From JBHJHP01 sp042219855 (GTDB lineage: Bacteria > Bacteroidota > Bacteroidia > Bacteroidales > UBA5342): DNA of 64,000 bases. The position numbers and the translations under genes are program-made. Of this stretch, positions 25,669-34,312 are shown one piece after another (position 1 is the first letter of the stretch; each line of letters opens with the position of its first letter). The notes beneath the pieces are model-generated. The model searched no databases. It worked only from the letters and a program-made list of their open reading frames with translations, and was not told the origin of the DNA. Where the stretch lies: contig NZ_JBHJHP010000009.1 of NCBI RefSeq assembly GCF_042219855.1, forward strand, positions 124,001-188,000. Direction: 5' to 3'.

Positions 25669-27059
25669 TACATATACTTGTAGCCCACCGGACTGTTATC
25701 CTGTTTGTACTCAATAATTGCGTTTGTGATCAAATCGAAAAGGTTATGTGTGCCCCTGTAACCAAGGTGTAGTATGCGTTGTCCACCTACCCTGTCGTGA
25801 ACCGGAAAACCAATCCGCACAATAGGAATGCTGAGTTCCCGGGCGATGTAATAACCTTTGCTATGACCAATGATGATATCCGGTTTAATTTCACGCGCTC
25901 GTTCCGCCATGGTTTCAAAATCGCCACCCGTAAGTACCAGAGAGTTTTCGGTTCCCTTGTGTTCCCTTACCCGCTTTTCGAATAACTTACTCTCTCCTCC
26001 GCTGGCAATGATTACAGGATCTATGCCGATCTCGGTCAGAAAAGTGGTCAGTGCAATTACAAAATCCTCCTCACCATAAATCATGGCTCTTTTGCCAAAC
26101 AGATATTTATGTCCATCAACGTATGCATCGATTAAACGGCCCCTTTCTTTGGCGATTTCTTCGGGAATATCATTACCCGAGATCTGCCTGAGTGTTTCAA
26201 AATAGGTATCGCTGTTTTTAATGCCTATGGGAAACGGAATTCTGAATCCCGGAATATCAAATTGTTTTTCGAGAATATCACCGGCAGATGTCACCGAATG
26301 ATCCCCGGAAACCCTCCCCGATAAGCGTCCTTTATTCAGTACCTCACCAAACTGAATAAACGTCCTTGCACTTCCGGCTTCAGCAATTTCGGACACCTTT
26401 GTACCACCCTCAGCTATTAGTTTATATTCATCCCAGTGCGGATTATCCATGGTTTCGGAATAATCCGGCAGTAAGATAAAGGGCATGCTAAAATCCCGCA
26501 TTACCTCTTTCATATATCTCAAATCAGCCGGTGACATAAAACCGGCAAGTAAAACCGTCTTATTATTCGGTTCACCTTTTAAAGCATATCTTTTTATGGC
26601 TGCGGCCACAGCCTCATGAAAGCCATCTGCATGGCTTCCCTGATAGCTGGGCGTTTGAGCATGGATATAAGTCGTTTTATCTTCATCACCACATTCACGG
26701 GTATAATCCTGAAGTGCACCGTCCACATCATCACCGATGGTTTCGCTGAGGCAGGTGGTGGAAATTCCCACTATCCTGGGATGGTATTGTTTTTTTACAT
26801 TATCAAGTGCCCGTTTAAGATTGGCTCCTCCGCCAAATATGGTTGCTTCCTCGGTAAAGTTGGAAGAGGCAATGTCTATGGGTTCTTTAAAATGGCTGAT
26901 AAGATAGCGCCTTACATAGGTGGCACATCCCTGCGAACCGTGAATAAGCGGCACACAACCTTCAATACCTTTAAATGCCAGGCTTGCACCAAGCGGTGCA
27001 CACATTTTACAAGCATTTCGTGTAGCTACAAACGAATCTTTTCTCAGCAGAGTTTCCAT
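25668..27059 (-). CDS. nifN: Nitrogenase cofactor scaffold subunit NifN
   Basis: The protein has 463 residues from the ATG at 27059, which has a strong GGAGGA ribosome-binding site inside the end of nifE and sits 2 bp after its stop. A TTG further upstream at 27092 is less likely. The sequence is NifK/NifN-like: ACKMCAPLGASLAFKGIEG, LIHGSQGCATY, HFKEPI and STTCLSETIGDD. With NifE it forms the tetramer on which NifB-co is converted to FeMo-co. Gene order after nifE and before nifB, and divergence from the true NifK at 28523-29911, support NifN. Confidence 0.93.
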   Translation of the reverse strand: METLLRKDSFVATRNACKMCAPLGASLAFKGIEGCVPLIHGSQGCATYVRRYLISHFKEPIDIASSNFTEEATIFGGGANLKRALDNVKKQYHPRIVGISTTCLSETIGDDVDGALQDYTRECGDEDKTTYIHAQTPSYQGSHADGFHEAVAAAIKRYALKGEPNNKTVLLAGFMSPADLRYMKEVMRDFSMPFILLPDYSETMDNPHWDEYKLIAEGGTKVSEIAEAGSARTFIQFGEVLNKGRLSGRVSGDHSVTSAGDILEKQFDIPGFRIPFPIGIKNSDTYFETLRQISGNDIPEEIAKERGRLIDAYVDGHKYLFGKRAMIYGEEDFVIALTTFLTEIGIDPVIIASGGESKLFEKRVREHKGTENSLVLTGGDFETMAERAREIKPDIIIGHSKGYYIARELSIPIVRIGFPVHDRVGGQRILHLGYRGTHNLFDLITNAIIEYKQDNSPVGYKYM

Positions 27060-27061
27060 AA

Positions 27062-28399
27062 TTACTTCCTCCCTCTTTTCGTAAACTGCCAAACCGGACT
27101 CATCGCAGTGGCATGAACCTCTCTGGCAAAATTCAACATCCCTTCGTATCCGGCCAGTGCCTCTTTGCGCTCGTGGTTATGATCGCAAAATCCTAATCCC
27201 AGTTTATGGGCAATAGGCCGTTCCTTAACACCGCCGATAAATATATCAGCCTCTTTTTCTTTCACGAATTCAGAAAGTTCCACCGGGTTGGAATCATCCA
27301 CCAGAATGGTTCCTTCGTCGCATAATTCCTTCAGTAAACTGTAATCTTCCTTGTTGCCGGTTTGCGATCCTACTACCACGGTCTTAATGCCGATAAGGCG
27401 AAGCGCTTTTACCAGCGAAATAGCTTTAAAAGCACCACCGACGTAAATGGCAGCTTTCTTACCCTGCAAATCATTTTTGTATGGCTGCAAAGCGGGCAAC
27501 AAATCTTTCAGTTCATCACGCACCAGCTCTCTTGCATTCTGCATCAGCTGATCCGATTTAAAAAAACCAGCCACTTCATATAATGCATCCGACATATCTT
27601 CGATTCCGAAATAGGAAACCTTCATAAAAGGCACACCATATTTTTCTTTCATATGTTTTGCCAGATGGATCATGGAACCGGAACATTGAACCACATTCAG
27701 TGATGCTTTATGGGCATTCCTTATCTGATCAATTCGGGCATCCCCCGTAATGGTAGCAACGATATTCACACCCATTTTGCGGTAATATTCCTGCAGTATC
27801 CATAGTTCACCTGCCAGGTTAAAATCTCCCAGTATGTTGATGCTGAATTCGGGAACCTCTTCATCCCTGGTTCCCACCAGTTTAGCCAATGCATCGCAGG
27901 CTACTTTGTAACCGTCTTTTTTAGTTCCGTTAAAACCTTCGGACTGAACCGGAAGCACATCGATACCCTTTTCTCTGGAAACCCGTTTACAAATAGCTTC
28001 CACATCGTCGCCAATAACGCCGACAATACAGGTACTGTAGACAAATGCTGCATTTGGCTTATACGCGTCAATCAATTCAATAAGTGCGGAATAAAGTTTG
28101 GGTTCACCGCCAAATACCACATCTTTTTCCCTTAAATCTGTAGTAAAACTTAACCGGTGTATTTCGCGCCCAGACGACAGCGCCCCGCGAATGTCCCAGG
28201 TATAGGCTGCACAGCCTACCGGACCATGAATTAAGTGCAGGGCATCTGTTATCGGATACAGCACTACCCTTGATCCGCAAAATACGCATGCCCGCTGACT
28301 GACCGATCCTTCCAGACTTTTCTTGCCACATTCCAGATCGACCTGTCTCGATCGTTCTATGGTGGCAATCTGCCGTTTTCTTTCTTCTAAAAGTGCCAT
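27062..28399 (-). CDS. nifE: Nitrogenase cofactor scaffold subunit NifE
   Basis: The 445-residue protein is NifD-like with NifE hallmarks: an N-terminal CGKKSLEGSVSQRACVFCG region, LIHGPVGCAAYTWDIRG and the YSTCIVGVIGDD cluster cysteine. It is the alpha subunit of the NifEN scaffold where the NifB cofactor precursor is matured with molybdenum and homocitrate. It follows nifK after 123 bp and is coupled to nifN downstream. Confidence 0.95.
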   Translation of the reverse strand: MALLEERKRQIATIERSRQVDLECGKKSLEGSVSQRACVFCGSRVVLYPITDALHLIHGPVGCAAYTWDIRGALSSGREIHRLSFTTDLREKDVVFGGEPKLYSALIELIDAYKPNAAFVYSTCIVGVIGDDVEAICKRVSREKGIDVLPVQSEGFNGTKKDGYKVACDALAKLVGTRDEEVPEFSINILGDFNLAGELWILQEYYRKMGVNIVATITGDARIDQIRNAHKASLNVVQCSGSMIHLAKHMKEKYGVPFMKVSYFGIEDMSDALYEVAGFFKSDQLMQNARELVRDELKDLLPALQPYKNDLQGKKAAIYVGGAFKAISLVKALRLIGIKTVVVGSQTGNKEDYSLLKELCDEGTILVDDSNPVELSEFVKEKEADIFIGGVKERPIAHKLGLGFCDHNHERKEALAGYEGMLNFAREVHATAMSPVWQFTKRGRK

Positions 28400-28522
28400 A
28401 TTGTGATTTGTGTGATTTGTGAATAAAAGTTTGTAAAACCGGGCAGAGTCACTTTAAAGCCCCTGAATCTCTACCCGGTAAACAAACCGCATTGCATAAA
28501 CTTTAGAGTTATAAGAAAACGC

Positions 28523-29911
28523 TTACATTACAAGTTCAAATTTTTCTTCTTTACAGGTCGCATCCTGTTTGTCCATGATAGCCTGCAGAATCTTCTCCAG
28601 CAACCGTATTCCACCCATGTAACCAACTGTAGGGAAATAACTGTGTCCTACACGATCCAGGATAGGGAAACCGTAACGGATAAACGGAATGTTTTCGTCC
28701 CGGGCAATGTATTTTCCGTATGTATTACCGATGATAAGATCCACGCCTTCTTCCTTGATCCAGGAATGCATCTGGAACATATCGGCACGTTCACCGTTCA
28801 GGTATCTGGCTTCCGGAACTTTTTCGGCAAGGATAGCTTCCATCCGCTTCAGAAATCGTTTTCCGGGCGTACCAGAGACAATATATACCGGCTTCATTCC
28901 TAGATCTACCAAAAATTCAGTTAGCGGAATCAGCTGATCGGGGTCACCCCAAAGAGCCACTCTTTTCCCGAAGAAATACTGCTGCATATCAGCCGCCATA
29001 TCCACCAGGCGTCCGCGCTCCACAGACACGGAATAAGGTATAGATACTTTTGCTGCTTTAGACAACTCCTGAATAAAACGGTCCGTAGCTTTTATTCCTA
29101 TCGGCAGATCACCGATCGTAAATTTCACTTTACATTTATTTTCCAGATGGATGGATGCGTCGCGTGTACTCCATTCACCGAGACCTATGGTATACATGGA
29201 GTCACCCATTGAAGCCATTTCCGGAATTGTGGTTCCACCGGCAGGATACATTATATGTTTTCCTGTCATTGGCGCATCCAGTACATCGGATGTATCGGGC
29301 AGCATGACAGATTTTACGCCCAGCATGCCGGTTAAACGTTTTATCTCGCGCATGTCAGCCGGTTCACACCAACCCGGAATAATATTCACCTGTCGCTTTT
29401 TTTCTCCGGTGTTGTAAGCGAAATAATCCACAAATCCTTTCACCATATTGGCATACCCAGTAATATGTGATCCCACATAACTTGGCGTGGAAGCATAGAC
29501 CACATGTTTACCTTCCGGTACCTTGCCTTCATCTCTTGCCTTTCCCACTATCTGTGCAAGGTCGTCACCGATGGTTTCAGAGAGACAGGTTGAGTGAACG
29601 GCGACAATATCCGGTTCATATATGGTGAAAATATTGTCCAGGCCCTGTAAGAGGTTGGCCTGACCTCCGAATACCGATGCGCCTTCCGTGAAGGAACTGG
29701 TAGAGGCCATTACAGGCTCCTTGTAGTGCCGTGTTAAGGTACTGCGGTGATATGAACAACATCCCTGGGAACCGTGACTGTGCGGCAGACAACCGTGTAC
29801 GCCAAGTGCTGCATACATAGCCCCGATGGGCTGGCAGGTCTTCGCCGGGTTAATCGTTAACCCTTTGCGTTCTATCGTTTCCGATGCTTTTTTTGTATGT
29901 CTTAGTAACAT
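28523..29911 (-). CDS. nifK: Nitrogenase MoFe protein beta chain NifK (short N-terminus)
   Basis: The 462-residue protein has P-cluster ligands at Cys26 (NPAKTCQPIGA), Cys51 (HGSQGC) and Cys109 (HSTCLSETIGDD), with the same spacing as Azotobacter beta Cys70, 95 and 153. It lacks the ~45-50 N-terminal residues found in Azotobacter NifK, as do Clostridium-type beta chains. With NifD it forms the alpha2beta2 MoFe protein that reduces N2. It starts 16 bp after nifD ends. Confidence 0.97.
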   Translation of the reverse strand: MLLRHTKKASETIERKGLTINPAKTCQPIGAMYAALGVHGCLPHSHGSQGCCSYHRSTLTRHYKEPVMASTSSFTEGASVFGGQANLLQGLDNIFTIYEPDIVAVHSTCLSETIGDDLAQIVGKARDEGKVPEGKHVVYASTPSYVGSHITGYANMVKGFVDYFAYNTGEKKRQVNIIPGWCEPADMREIKRLTGMLGVKSVMLPDTSDVLDAPMTGKHIMYPAGGTTIPEMASMGDSMYTIGLGEWSTRDASIHLENKCKVKFTIGDLPIGIKATDRFIQELSKAAKVSIPYSVSVERGRLVDMAADMQQYFFGKRVALWGDPDQLIPLTEFLVDLGMKPVYIVSGTPGKRFLKRMEAILAEKVPEARYLNGERADMFQMHSWIKEEGVDLIIGNTYGKYIARDENIPFIRYGFPILDRVGHSYFPTVGYMGGIRLLEKILQAIMDKQDATCKEEKFELVM

Positions 29912-29927
29912 GATTTCTGATTTTAAT

Positions 29928-31571
29928 TTATTCTACAACTACACTTCCCACAATCTCCGGTTCATGTTTCCATGGTGCGTCAATCAGTTTCCACACATCT
30001 GTGGTTACCATACGTTCTATTTCACGATAGAAGTTTATTGCACCTTCAAATCCGGCATAAGGTCCACCGTAATCATAACTGTGGAGCTGTTTCATAGGGA
30101 TACCGTGTTTCTGGATCACATATTTCTCCTTGATTCCGGCACAGAAAATATCAGGGCGAACCATTTCAAGCAGTTTTTCTGTTTCATGATGAGAGATGTC
30201 GTCGATGATCATGGCATTTTTATCCATTTCCGGCATCATACCATCATAATCCTGGAACTTATATCCTTTGGCAGACAGTTCCTCTTTTTTCTTCTGCAGC
30301 TCATCACGGTACATCTTTTCATCTTTGCTGACCACGATATCTTCAATATTACGGGTATCTGCATCAATTTTGATGGTTGGCAGCACCTCACGTCCTTCAT
30401 AGTCATCCCGGTGTGCAAATTCATAACCGGCTGCGATGGTCCGCATGCCCATTTCAGCAAACAGCTCCTGGTAATGATGTGCCCTTGAGCCACCCACAAA
30501 CATCATGGCTGTTTTACCTTCCAGTTTCGGACGAACCTCTGCCAGCACAGCTTTAACTTTAGCCATTTCCCGTTTGATGAGCGCTTCCGTGGCAGCTATC
30601 ATATCCTTGTCTCCAAAGTATTCTGCCAGCTTACGTAATGACTTTGCCGTCGCTTCAGCACCAATAAAATTGACTTTGAACCATGGGATACCGTATTTCT
30701 TCTCCATCATGTCCGCGATATAGTTGATGGAACGGTGACACATCACCATGTTCAAATCTGCAAGATGAGATGTTTCATAACTTTCAACGGTGGAGTTTCC
30801 ACTGAAAGTTGCCATCAGCGTTACGCCCATTTCTTCAAAATAGTCCTCCAGAATAAAGGCATCACCGCCAATGTTGTATTCACCCATAAGGTTTATCTGA
30901 AACTTTCCTCTGCGATCTGTCTCTTCCGAGATACCCACAACTTCCTGGAAAATTTTGTTATTGGCAATATGGTGCCCTGCACTCTGGCTCACACCACGGT
31001 ACCCTTCGCAGGAGAAGCCGAAAATATTAATCCCCAGTTCAGCTTTCATCTCACGGCATACCGCATGAATATCATCGCCAATCAAACCGACCGGGCAGGT
31101 AGAGAATACACTGATGGCATGGGGATGAAACAATTCGTAAGCATCGCGAATAGCATCTCTGAGTTTTTGCTCACCACCGAACACTATGTTGGAGTCCTGC
31201 ATATCTGTTGAGAAGGCATAGGTTATGTAGTTCGGATCATCAGGAGTAGGTGGATTGGTCTGATTTCTACGGGTCAACCAGGCATAAAAGCTACAACCGA
31301 TCGGACCATGAACGATGTTGACCACGTCGCGTGACGGTCCGAGAATTACCCCTTTACAACCGGCATAGGTACAACCGCGCTGCGAAATAATACCCGGAAC
31401 AGTTCGCACGTTAGCCTGTATTTCTGGTACATTTTCAGGATCGTTGGATATGAACCCTTTTGCCCTCTTCTTTGCCACCTTTCTGGGATACTTTTTCAGG
31501 ATCTCCTCTTTCAACTCTTCAGGGTCCGGCAGCACTACCTTGTCTAATTTCTTTAATTCATCTTTTGACAT
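29928..31571 (-). CDS. nifD: Nitrogenase MoFe protein alpha chain NifD (Clostridium-type)
   Basis: The 547-residue protein has P-cluster ligands Cys67 (RGCTYAG), Cys93 (GPIGCSFY) and Cys159 (FSTCPVGL). FeMo-co ligands are Cys278 (MCHRSINYI) and His497 (LHSYDYGGPY). His200, in QSAGHHIAN, matches Azotobacter His195. A segment of about 40 residues at roughly 412-452 (KMYRDELQKKKEELSAKG and onward) is absent from Azotobacter NifD but matches the extra loop of Clostridium-type chains. The VnfD/AnfD families are unlikely, because nifE, nifN and a normal-size nifK accompany it and no vnfG/anfG gene is present. Confidence 0.97.
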   Translation of the reverse strand: MSKDELKKLDKVVLPDPEELKEEILKKYPRKVAKKRAKGFISNDPENVPEIQANVRTVPGIISQRGCTYAGCKGVILGPSRDVVNIVHGPIGCSFYAWLTRRNQTNPPTPDDPNYITYAFSTDMQDSNIVFGGEQKLRDAIRDAYELFHPHAISVFSTCPVGLIGDDIHAVCREMKAELGINIFGFSCEGYRGVSQSAGHHIANNKIFQEVVGISEETDRRGKFQINLMGEYNIGGDAFILEDYFEEMGVTLMATFSGNSTVESYETSHLADLNMVMCHRSINYIADMMEKKYGIPWFKVNFIGAEATAKSLRKLAEYFGDKDMIAATEALIKREMAKVKAVLAEVRPKLEGKTAMMFVGGSRAHHYQELFAEMGMRTIAAGYEFAHRDDYEGREVLPTIKIDADTRNIEDIVVSKDEKMYRDELQKKKEELSAKGYKFQDYDGMMPEMDKNAMIIDDISHHETEKLLEMVRPDIFCAGIKEKYVIQKHGIPMKQLHSYDYGGPYAGFEGAINFYREIERMVTTDVWKLIDAPWKHEPEIVGSVVVE

Positions 31572-31595
31572 AACTTCTGTTTTTTTGGTGAAGTG

Positions 31596-31973
31596 TTAAT
31601 CCAGGACCGAATCGCCCCGTTCTCCAGTACGTATCCGAATTGCATCCACTTCCGGCATCACAAAAATCTTTCCGTCACCCGGAGATTTGGTACAATTTGT
31701 TTTCATTATTGTATCGACAACCAGTTTTACCTTGTTATCGGGAACTGTCACTGTCAGCACTCTTTGCGGACGTAGTCTGGGTTCCTTTCCAAGATGTTCA
31801 ATAGCTTCGGGAACATCCTTTCTGGCTGCATCCATTACTTTGGCATCCCAGAGCCCTTTACCCCGCCCAAAAGCGTTTCCGGTTGCCGTCATCGAGGTGA
31901 TGCCGGCAGCAGAGAGTGCTCGTTTTGTTTCATTCATCATATTGATGCGAATTATGGCCATTACCGATTTCAT
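31596..31973 (-). CDS. nifI2: Nitrogenase-specific PII regulator NifI2
   Basis: This 125-residue PII-family protein has the NifI2-type T-loop region NAFGRGKGLWDA and the C-terminal block SPGDGKIFVMPEVDAIRIRTGERG. With NifI1 it forms a hetero-oligomer that, in methanogens, binds dinitrogenase and blocks activity when 2-oxoglutarate is low. Its position between nifH and nifD, directly after nifI1, is the classic anaerobe arrangement. The 24-bp gap to nifD supports a single transcript. Confidence 0.93.
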   Translation of the reverse strand: MKSVMAIIRINMMNETKRALSAAGITSMTATGNAFGRGKGLWDAKVMDAARKDVPEAIEHLGKEPRLRPQRVLTVTVPDNKVKLVVDTIMKTNCTKSPGDGKIFVMPEVDAIRIRTGERGDSVLD

Positions 31974-31991
31974 AGTTGTTCAGTTTACTGG

Positions 31992-32318
31992 TTATAATTC
32001 TTTTGATCCACGGCTGATGGTATAAGCCTCTTCTACAGGCATAACAAATATTTTACCGTCACCATAAGCACCACCTCCTTCCGAACGGGCTGCTTCCATT
32101 ATCGTATTGACCGCAAATTCCTTGTCTTCGTCCTTTACAACGATCATCAGCATTTCCTTGGGCAGCTCATCGTATGTTACATCACCGATTTTTATCCCGC
32201 GTTGCTTACCTCTTCCCACCACTGGTATTTTAGTCACTGCCACATAGCCTGATTCAAAAAGCGCCTTCATCACCTTCGATGATTTTTCAGGTCTTACTAT
32301 TGCACGTATCATTAACAT
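31992..32318 (-). CDS. nifI1: Nitrogenase-specific PII regulator NifI1
   Basis: This 108-residue PII-family protein begins MLMIRAIVRPEKSSKVMKAL and carries VGRGKQRGIKIGD in the T-loop and GDGKIFVMPVEEAYTISRG at the C-terminus. It has a strong ribosome-binding site, GGAGGAACCGGAT, before its ATG. It is the partner of NifI2 in post-translational switch-off of nitrogenase. It lies 21 bp after nifH. Confidence 0.93.
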   Translation of the reverse strand: MLMIRAIVRPEKSSKVMKALFESGYVAVTKIPVVGRGKQRGIKIGDVTYDELPKEMLMIVVKDEDKEFAVNTIMEAARSEGGGAYGDGKIFVMPVEEAYTISRGSKEL

Positions 32319-32339
32319 ATCCGGTTCCTCCGATTTTTA

Positions 32340-33173
32340 TTAGTTAGCAATTCCAAAGTCAATCAATAATTTCTCCAGCTTATCCATTGGCAATGGCTTC
32401 GGAATAACGAATAACTCGTTTTCATCAATTGCTTTTGCCAGTGCACGGTATTCGTCAGCCTGTGGATGTTCCGGTGCATGCTCAATAACCGTTTTACGAT
32501 TAATCTCGGCGTGCTGAACCATGTTGTCGCGGGGAACAAAATGGATCATCTGCGTACCTAACTGCCGCGCCAGCTCTTCGATCATGGCTGATTCGTTATC
32601 GACTTTACGGGAGTTACAGATAAGCCCTCCCAGGCGGACAGAACCATTCTGAGCATATTTCTGAATACCTTTACAGATGTTGTTGGCAGCATACATTGCC
32701 ATCATCTCCCCTGAAACAACAATATAGATTTCCTGTGCTTTACCATCACGGATCGGCATGGCAAAACCACCGCAAACCACATCACCAAGAACATCATAGA
32801 AAGTATAATCCGTTTCAAACTTTTCATCCCATGCGCCTAACTGTTCCAACAGGTTAATGGAAGTGATGATCCCACGACCGGCACAACCTACACCCGGCTC
32901 AGGACCTCCTGATTCCACACAACGTGTTCCTCCGTAACCGAGCTTGATAATGTCATCCAGTTCCACATCCTCCCCTTCCTCACGAAGAGTATCCAAAACT
33001 GTTTTTTGTGCCAGACCACCCAATAACAACCGGGTTGAATCTGCTTTCGGGTCACACCCTACAACAATTACATTCTTGCCCATTTCAACTAAGCCTGCAA
33101 CTGTGTTCTGAGTAGTGGTTGATTTTCCGATACCACCTTTACCGTAAATCGCAATCTTTCTCATTTTTTTCAT
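32340..33173 (-). CDS. nifH: Nitrogenase iron protein NifH
   Basis: The 277-residue protein is a P-loop ATPase (GKGGIGKST) that delivers electrons to NifDK. The bridging [4Fe-4S] cluster ligands are Cys97 (GVGCAGRG) and Cys134 (DVVCGGF). Arg100, the residue that DraT ADP-ribosylates in some species, is present, but no draT/draG was seen in the window. An ATG at 33164 gives a 274-residue alternative closer to the usual length. It is first in the nif operon. Upstream are the palindrome at 33341-33356 and then a transposase element. Confidence 0.98.
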   Translation of the reverse strand: MKKMRKIAIYGKGGIGKSTTTQNTVAGLVEMGKNVIVVGCDPKADSTRLLLGGLAQKTVLDTLREEGEDVELDDIIKLGYGGTRCVESGGPEPGVGCAGRGIITSINLLEQLGAWDEKFETDYTFYDVLGDVVCGGFAMPIRDGKAQEIYIVVSGEMMAMYAANNICKGIQKYAQNGSVRLGGLICNSRKVDNESAMIEELARQLGTQMIHFVPRDNMVQHAEINRKTVIEHAPEHPQADEYRALAKAIDENELFVIPKPLPMDKLEKLLIDFGIAN

Positions 33174-33340
33174 GTTAACTCTTTTTAGAAATTTTTATCT
33201 GGCATTCCCCTTAACGATATGTATGCCATCTTTCTAAAAAAGATGTTATAGAGCATGTTTATTGCAATGCAATCGACTGATTTATTGGCAGGTATTTTTT
33301 TATTTATTTTTTGGCACCGGAATCCGGCGAATCAGAAATT

Positions 33341-33356
33341 CCTACAATATTGTAGG
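33341..33356. promoter_or_regulatory. Perfect palindrome upstream of nifH (candidate operator)
   Basis: CCTACAATATTGTAGG is a perfect 16-bp inverted repeat about 170 bp upstream of the nifH start. Its TACA-N4-TGTA core matches that of the mod-operon site at 6031-6046. A looser pair, GTAG-N10-CTAC, lies at 33382-33399. In the 33174-33432 leader no GG-N10-GC sigma-54 promoter and no exact TGT-N10-ACA NifA site were found; TGT-N10-ACC at 33351 and TGT-N10-ACG at 33361 are the closest. Shared control by a molybdate-responsive regulator is inference. Confidence 0.45.
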
Positions 33357-33432
33357 ATGATGTACCGGCATATACGAAAATGTAGGGTGTTGAAACTACG
33401 GTTCCGATGATTTGAATCTCATCTTATCATCA

Positions 33433-33791
33433 ATTCAACCACACCTTCAGCGTGGGTATTCACTTTGTTCTAGAACCTGGCATTGCTTGTCAGGTTCTAT
33501 TCGGAGAGGCTTTCAGCCTCAGTAATACACATTCTGCAGGTTAACTCAAGTCCGAAGGACTGAGCAACCTTAACCCGGTACGAAGTGGCAGGTGTTGGCT
33601 GGCGTGCAGGATCAGCCTGTAGGACTGACTGAAAGAGTAAGCTATTAAACAAATTAGTACATTACGTTAAAGCATGCATCCTGCATAATTCCAGTTTTCT
33701 GTTAATATAACAGTCCGAAGGACTGAGCAACCTTAACCCGGTACGAAGTGGCAGGTGTTGGCTGGCGTGCAGGATCAGCCTGTAGGGCTGA
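33433..33791. repeat. Left 359-bp direct repeat with REP-like units
   Basis: This copy begins ATTCAACCACACC and ends TGTAGGGCTGA. It contains AGAACCTG...CAGGTTCT (33472-33498), GAGGCT-TTC-AGCCTC (33506-33520) and two ~80-bp units at 33549-33628 and 33712-33791. Each unit opens with AGTCC-GAA-GGACT and closes with the TCAGCC-TGTA-GG(A/G)CTGA hairpin. These are the kinds of hairpins recognised by Y1 transposases. Confidence 0.85.
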
Positions 33792-33855
33792 GTGAAAAAC
33801 TTGACAGCTTCACTTGAATGTATTAAATTTAACGTATCCCTAAAAATTCTAAATC

Positions 33856-34311
33856 ATGAGTCAGTCATTATCACAAATTTATGTTCATCTTACTTTTGGA
33901 ACTAAAGGTAGGTATCCTTATATCAAGGATCAGGTAAAAGACAGATTGCATCAATTTATCGGAGGAATATTACGGTCACAGGAATCTCCTTCAGTTGCTG
34001 TTAATTCCGTTTCGGATCATATTCATATCCTTTTTAATCTGTCCAAAAACTATGCACTCGCAGATGTTATAAAAGAAGTTAAAGCTCGTTCATCCAAATG
34101 GTTAAAGGATTTTGGAGGAGAATACGCTACATTTTCCTGGCAACGGGGATATGGTGCATTCTCGGTAAATTACATGGATTTGGACAAGGTTATTAATTAC
34201 ATTAAAGGTCAGGAGAGCCACCACAAATACAAATCGTTCACAGAGGAAGTTGAGGAATTCGTTAAACAATTCAATATTATCAACTACGATCCTGATTACT
34301 TCTGGAACTGA
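33856..34311 (+). CDS. tnpA: IS200/IS605-type Y1 (HUH) transposase
   Basis: The 151-residue protein is a complete Y1_Tnp domain. The HUH metal motif is DHIHILF, and the catalytic tyrosine is most likely in the late helix NYIKGQE; LTFGTKGRYPYI is the typical N-terminal strand. It nicks single-stranded DNA at hairpin ends through a 5'-phosphotyrosine link. No partner tnpB is present. The gene is intact, and it is flanked on both sides by near-identical hairpin repeats, which resembles REP-associated transposase (RAYT) loci more than a simple IS200. Confidence 0.93.
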   Translation: MSQSLSQIYVHLTFGTKGRYPYIKDQVKDRLHQFIGGILRSQESPSVAVNSVSDHIHILFNLSKNYALADVIKEVKARSSKWLKDFGGEYATFSWQRGYGAFSVNYMDLDKVINYIKGQESHHKYKSFTEEVEEFVKQFNIINYDPDYFWN

Positions 34312-34312
34312 C

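Noticed and set aside
29826..30488. 220-codon open frame on the + strand
   Set aside because: Antisense to nifD and the start of nifK, with no domain and improbable composition.
30735..31211. 158-codon open frame on the + strand
   Set aside because: Antisense to nifD; no recognisable protein features.
29928..31571. Alternative (V or Fe) nitrogenase
   Set aside because: No vnfG/anfG gene, nifE and nifN present, and a Mo-type Clostridium-like loop in NifD; Mo nitrogenase fits better.
33201..33226. Possible sigma-54 promoter reading TGGCAT-N7-CGT leftward
   Set aside because: The -12 half lacks the GC pair at the required spacing, so it does not meet the consensus.
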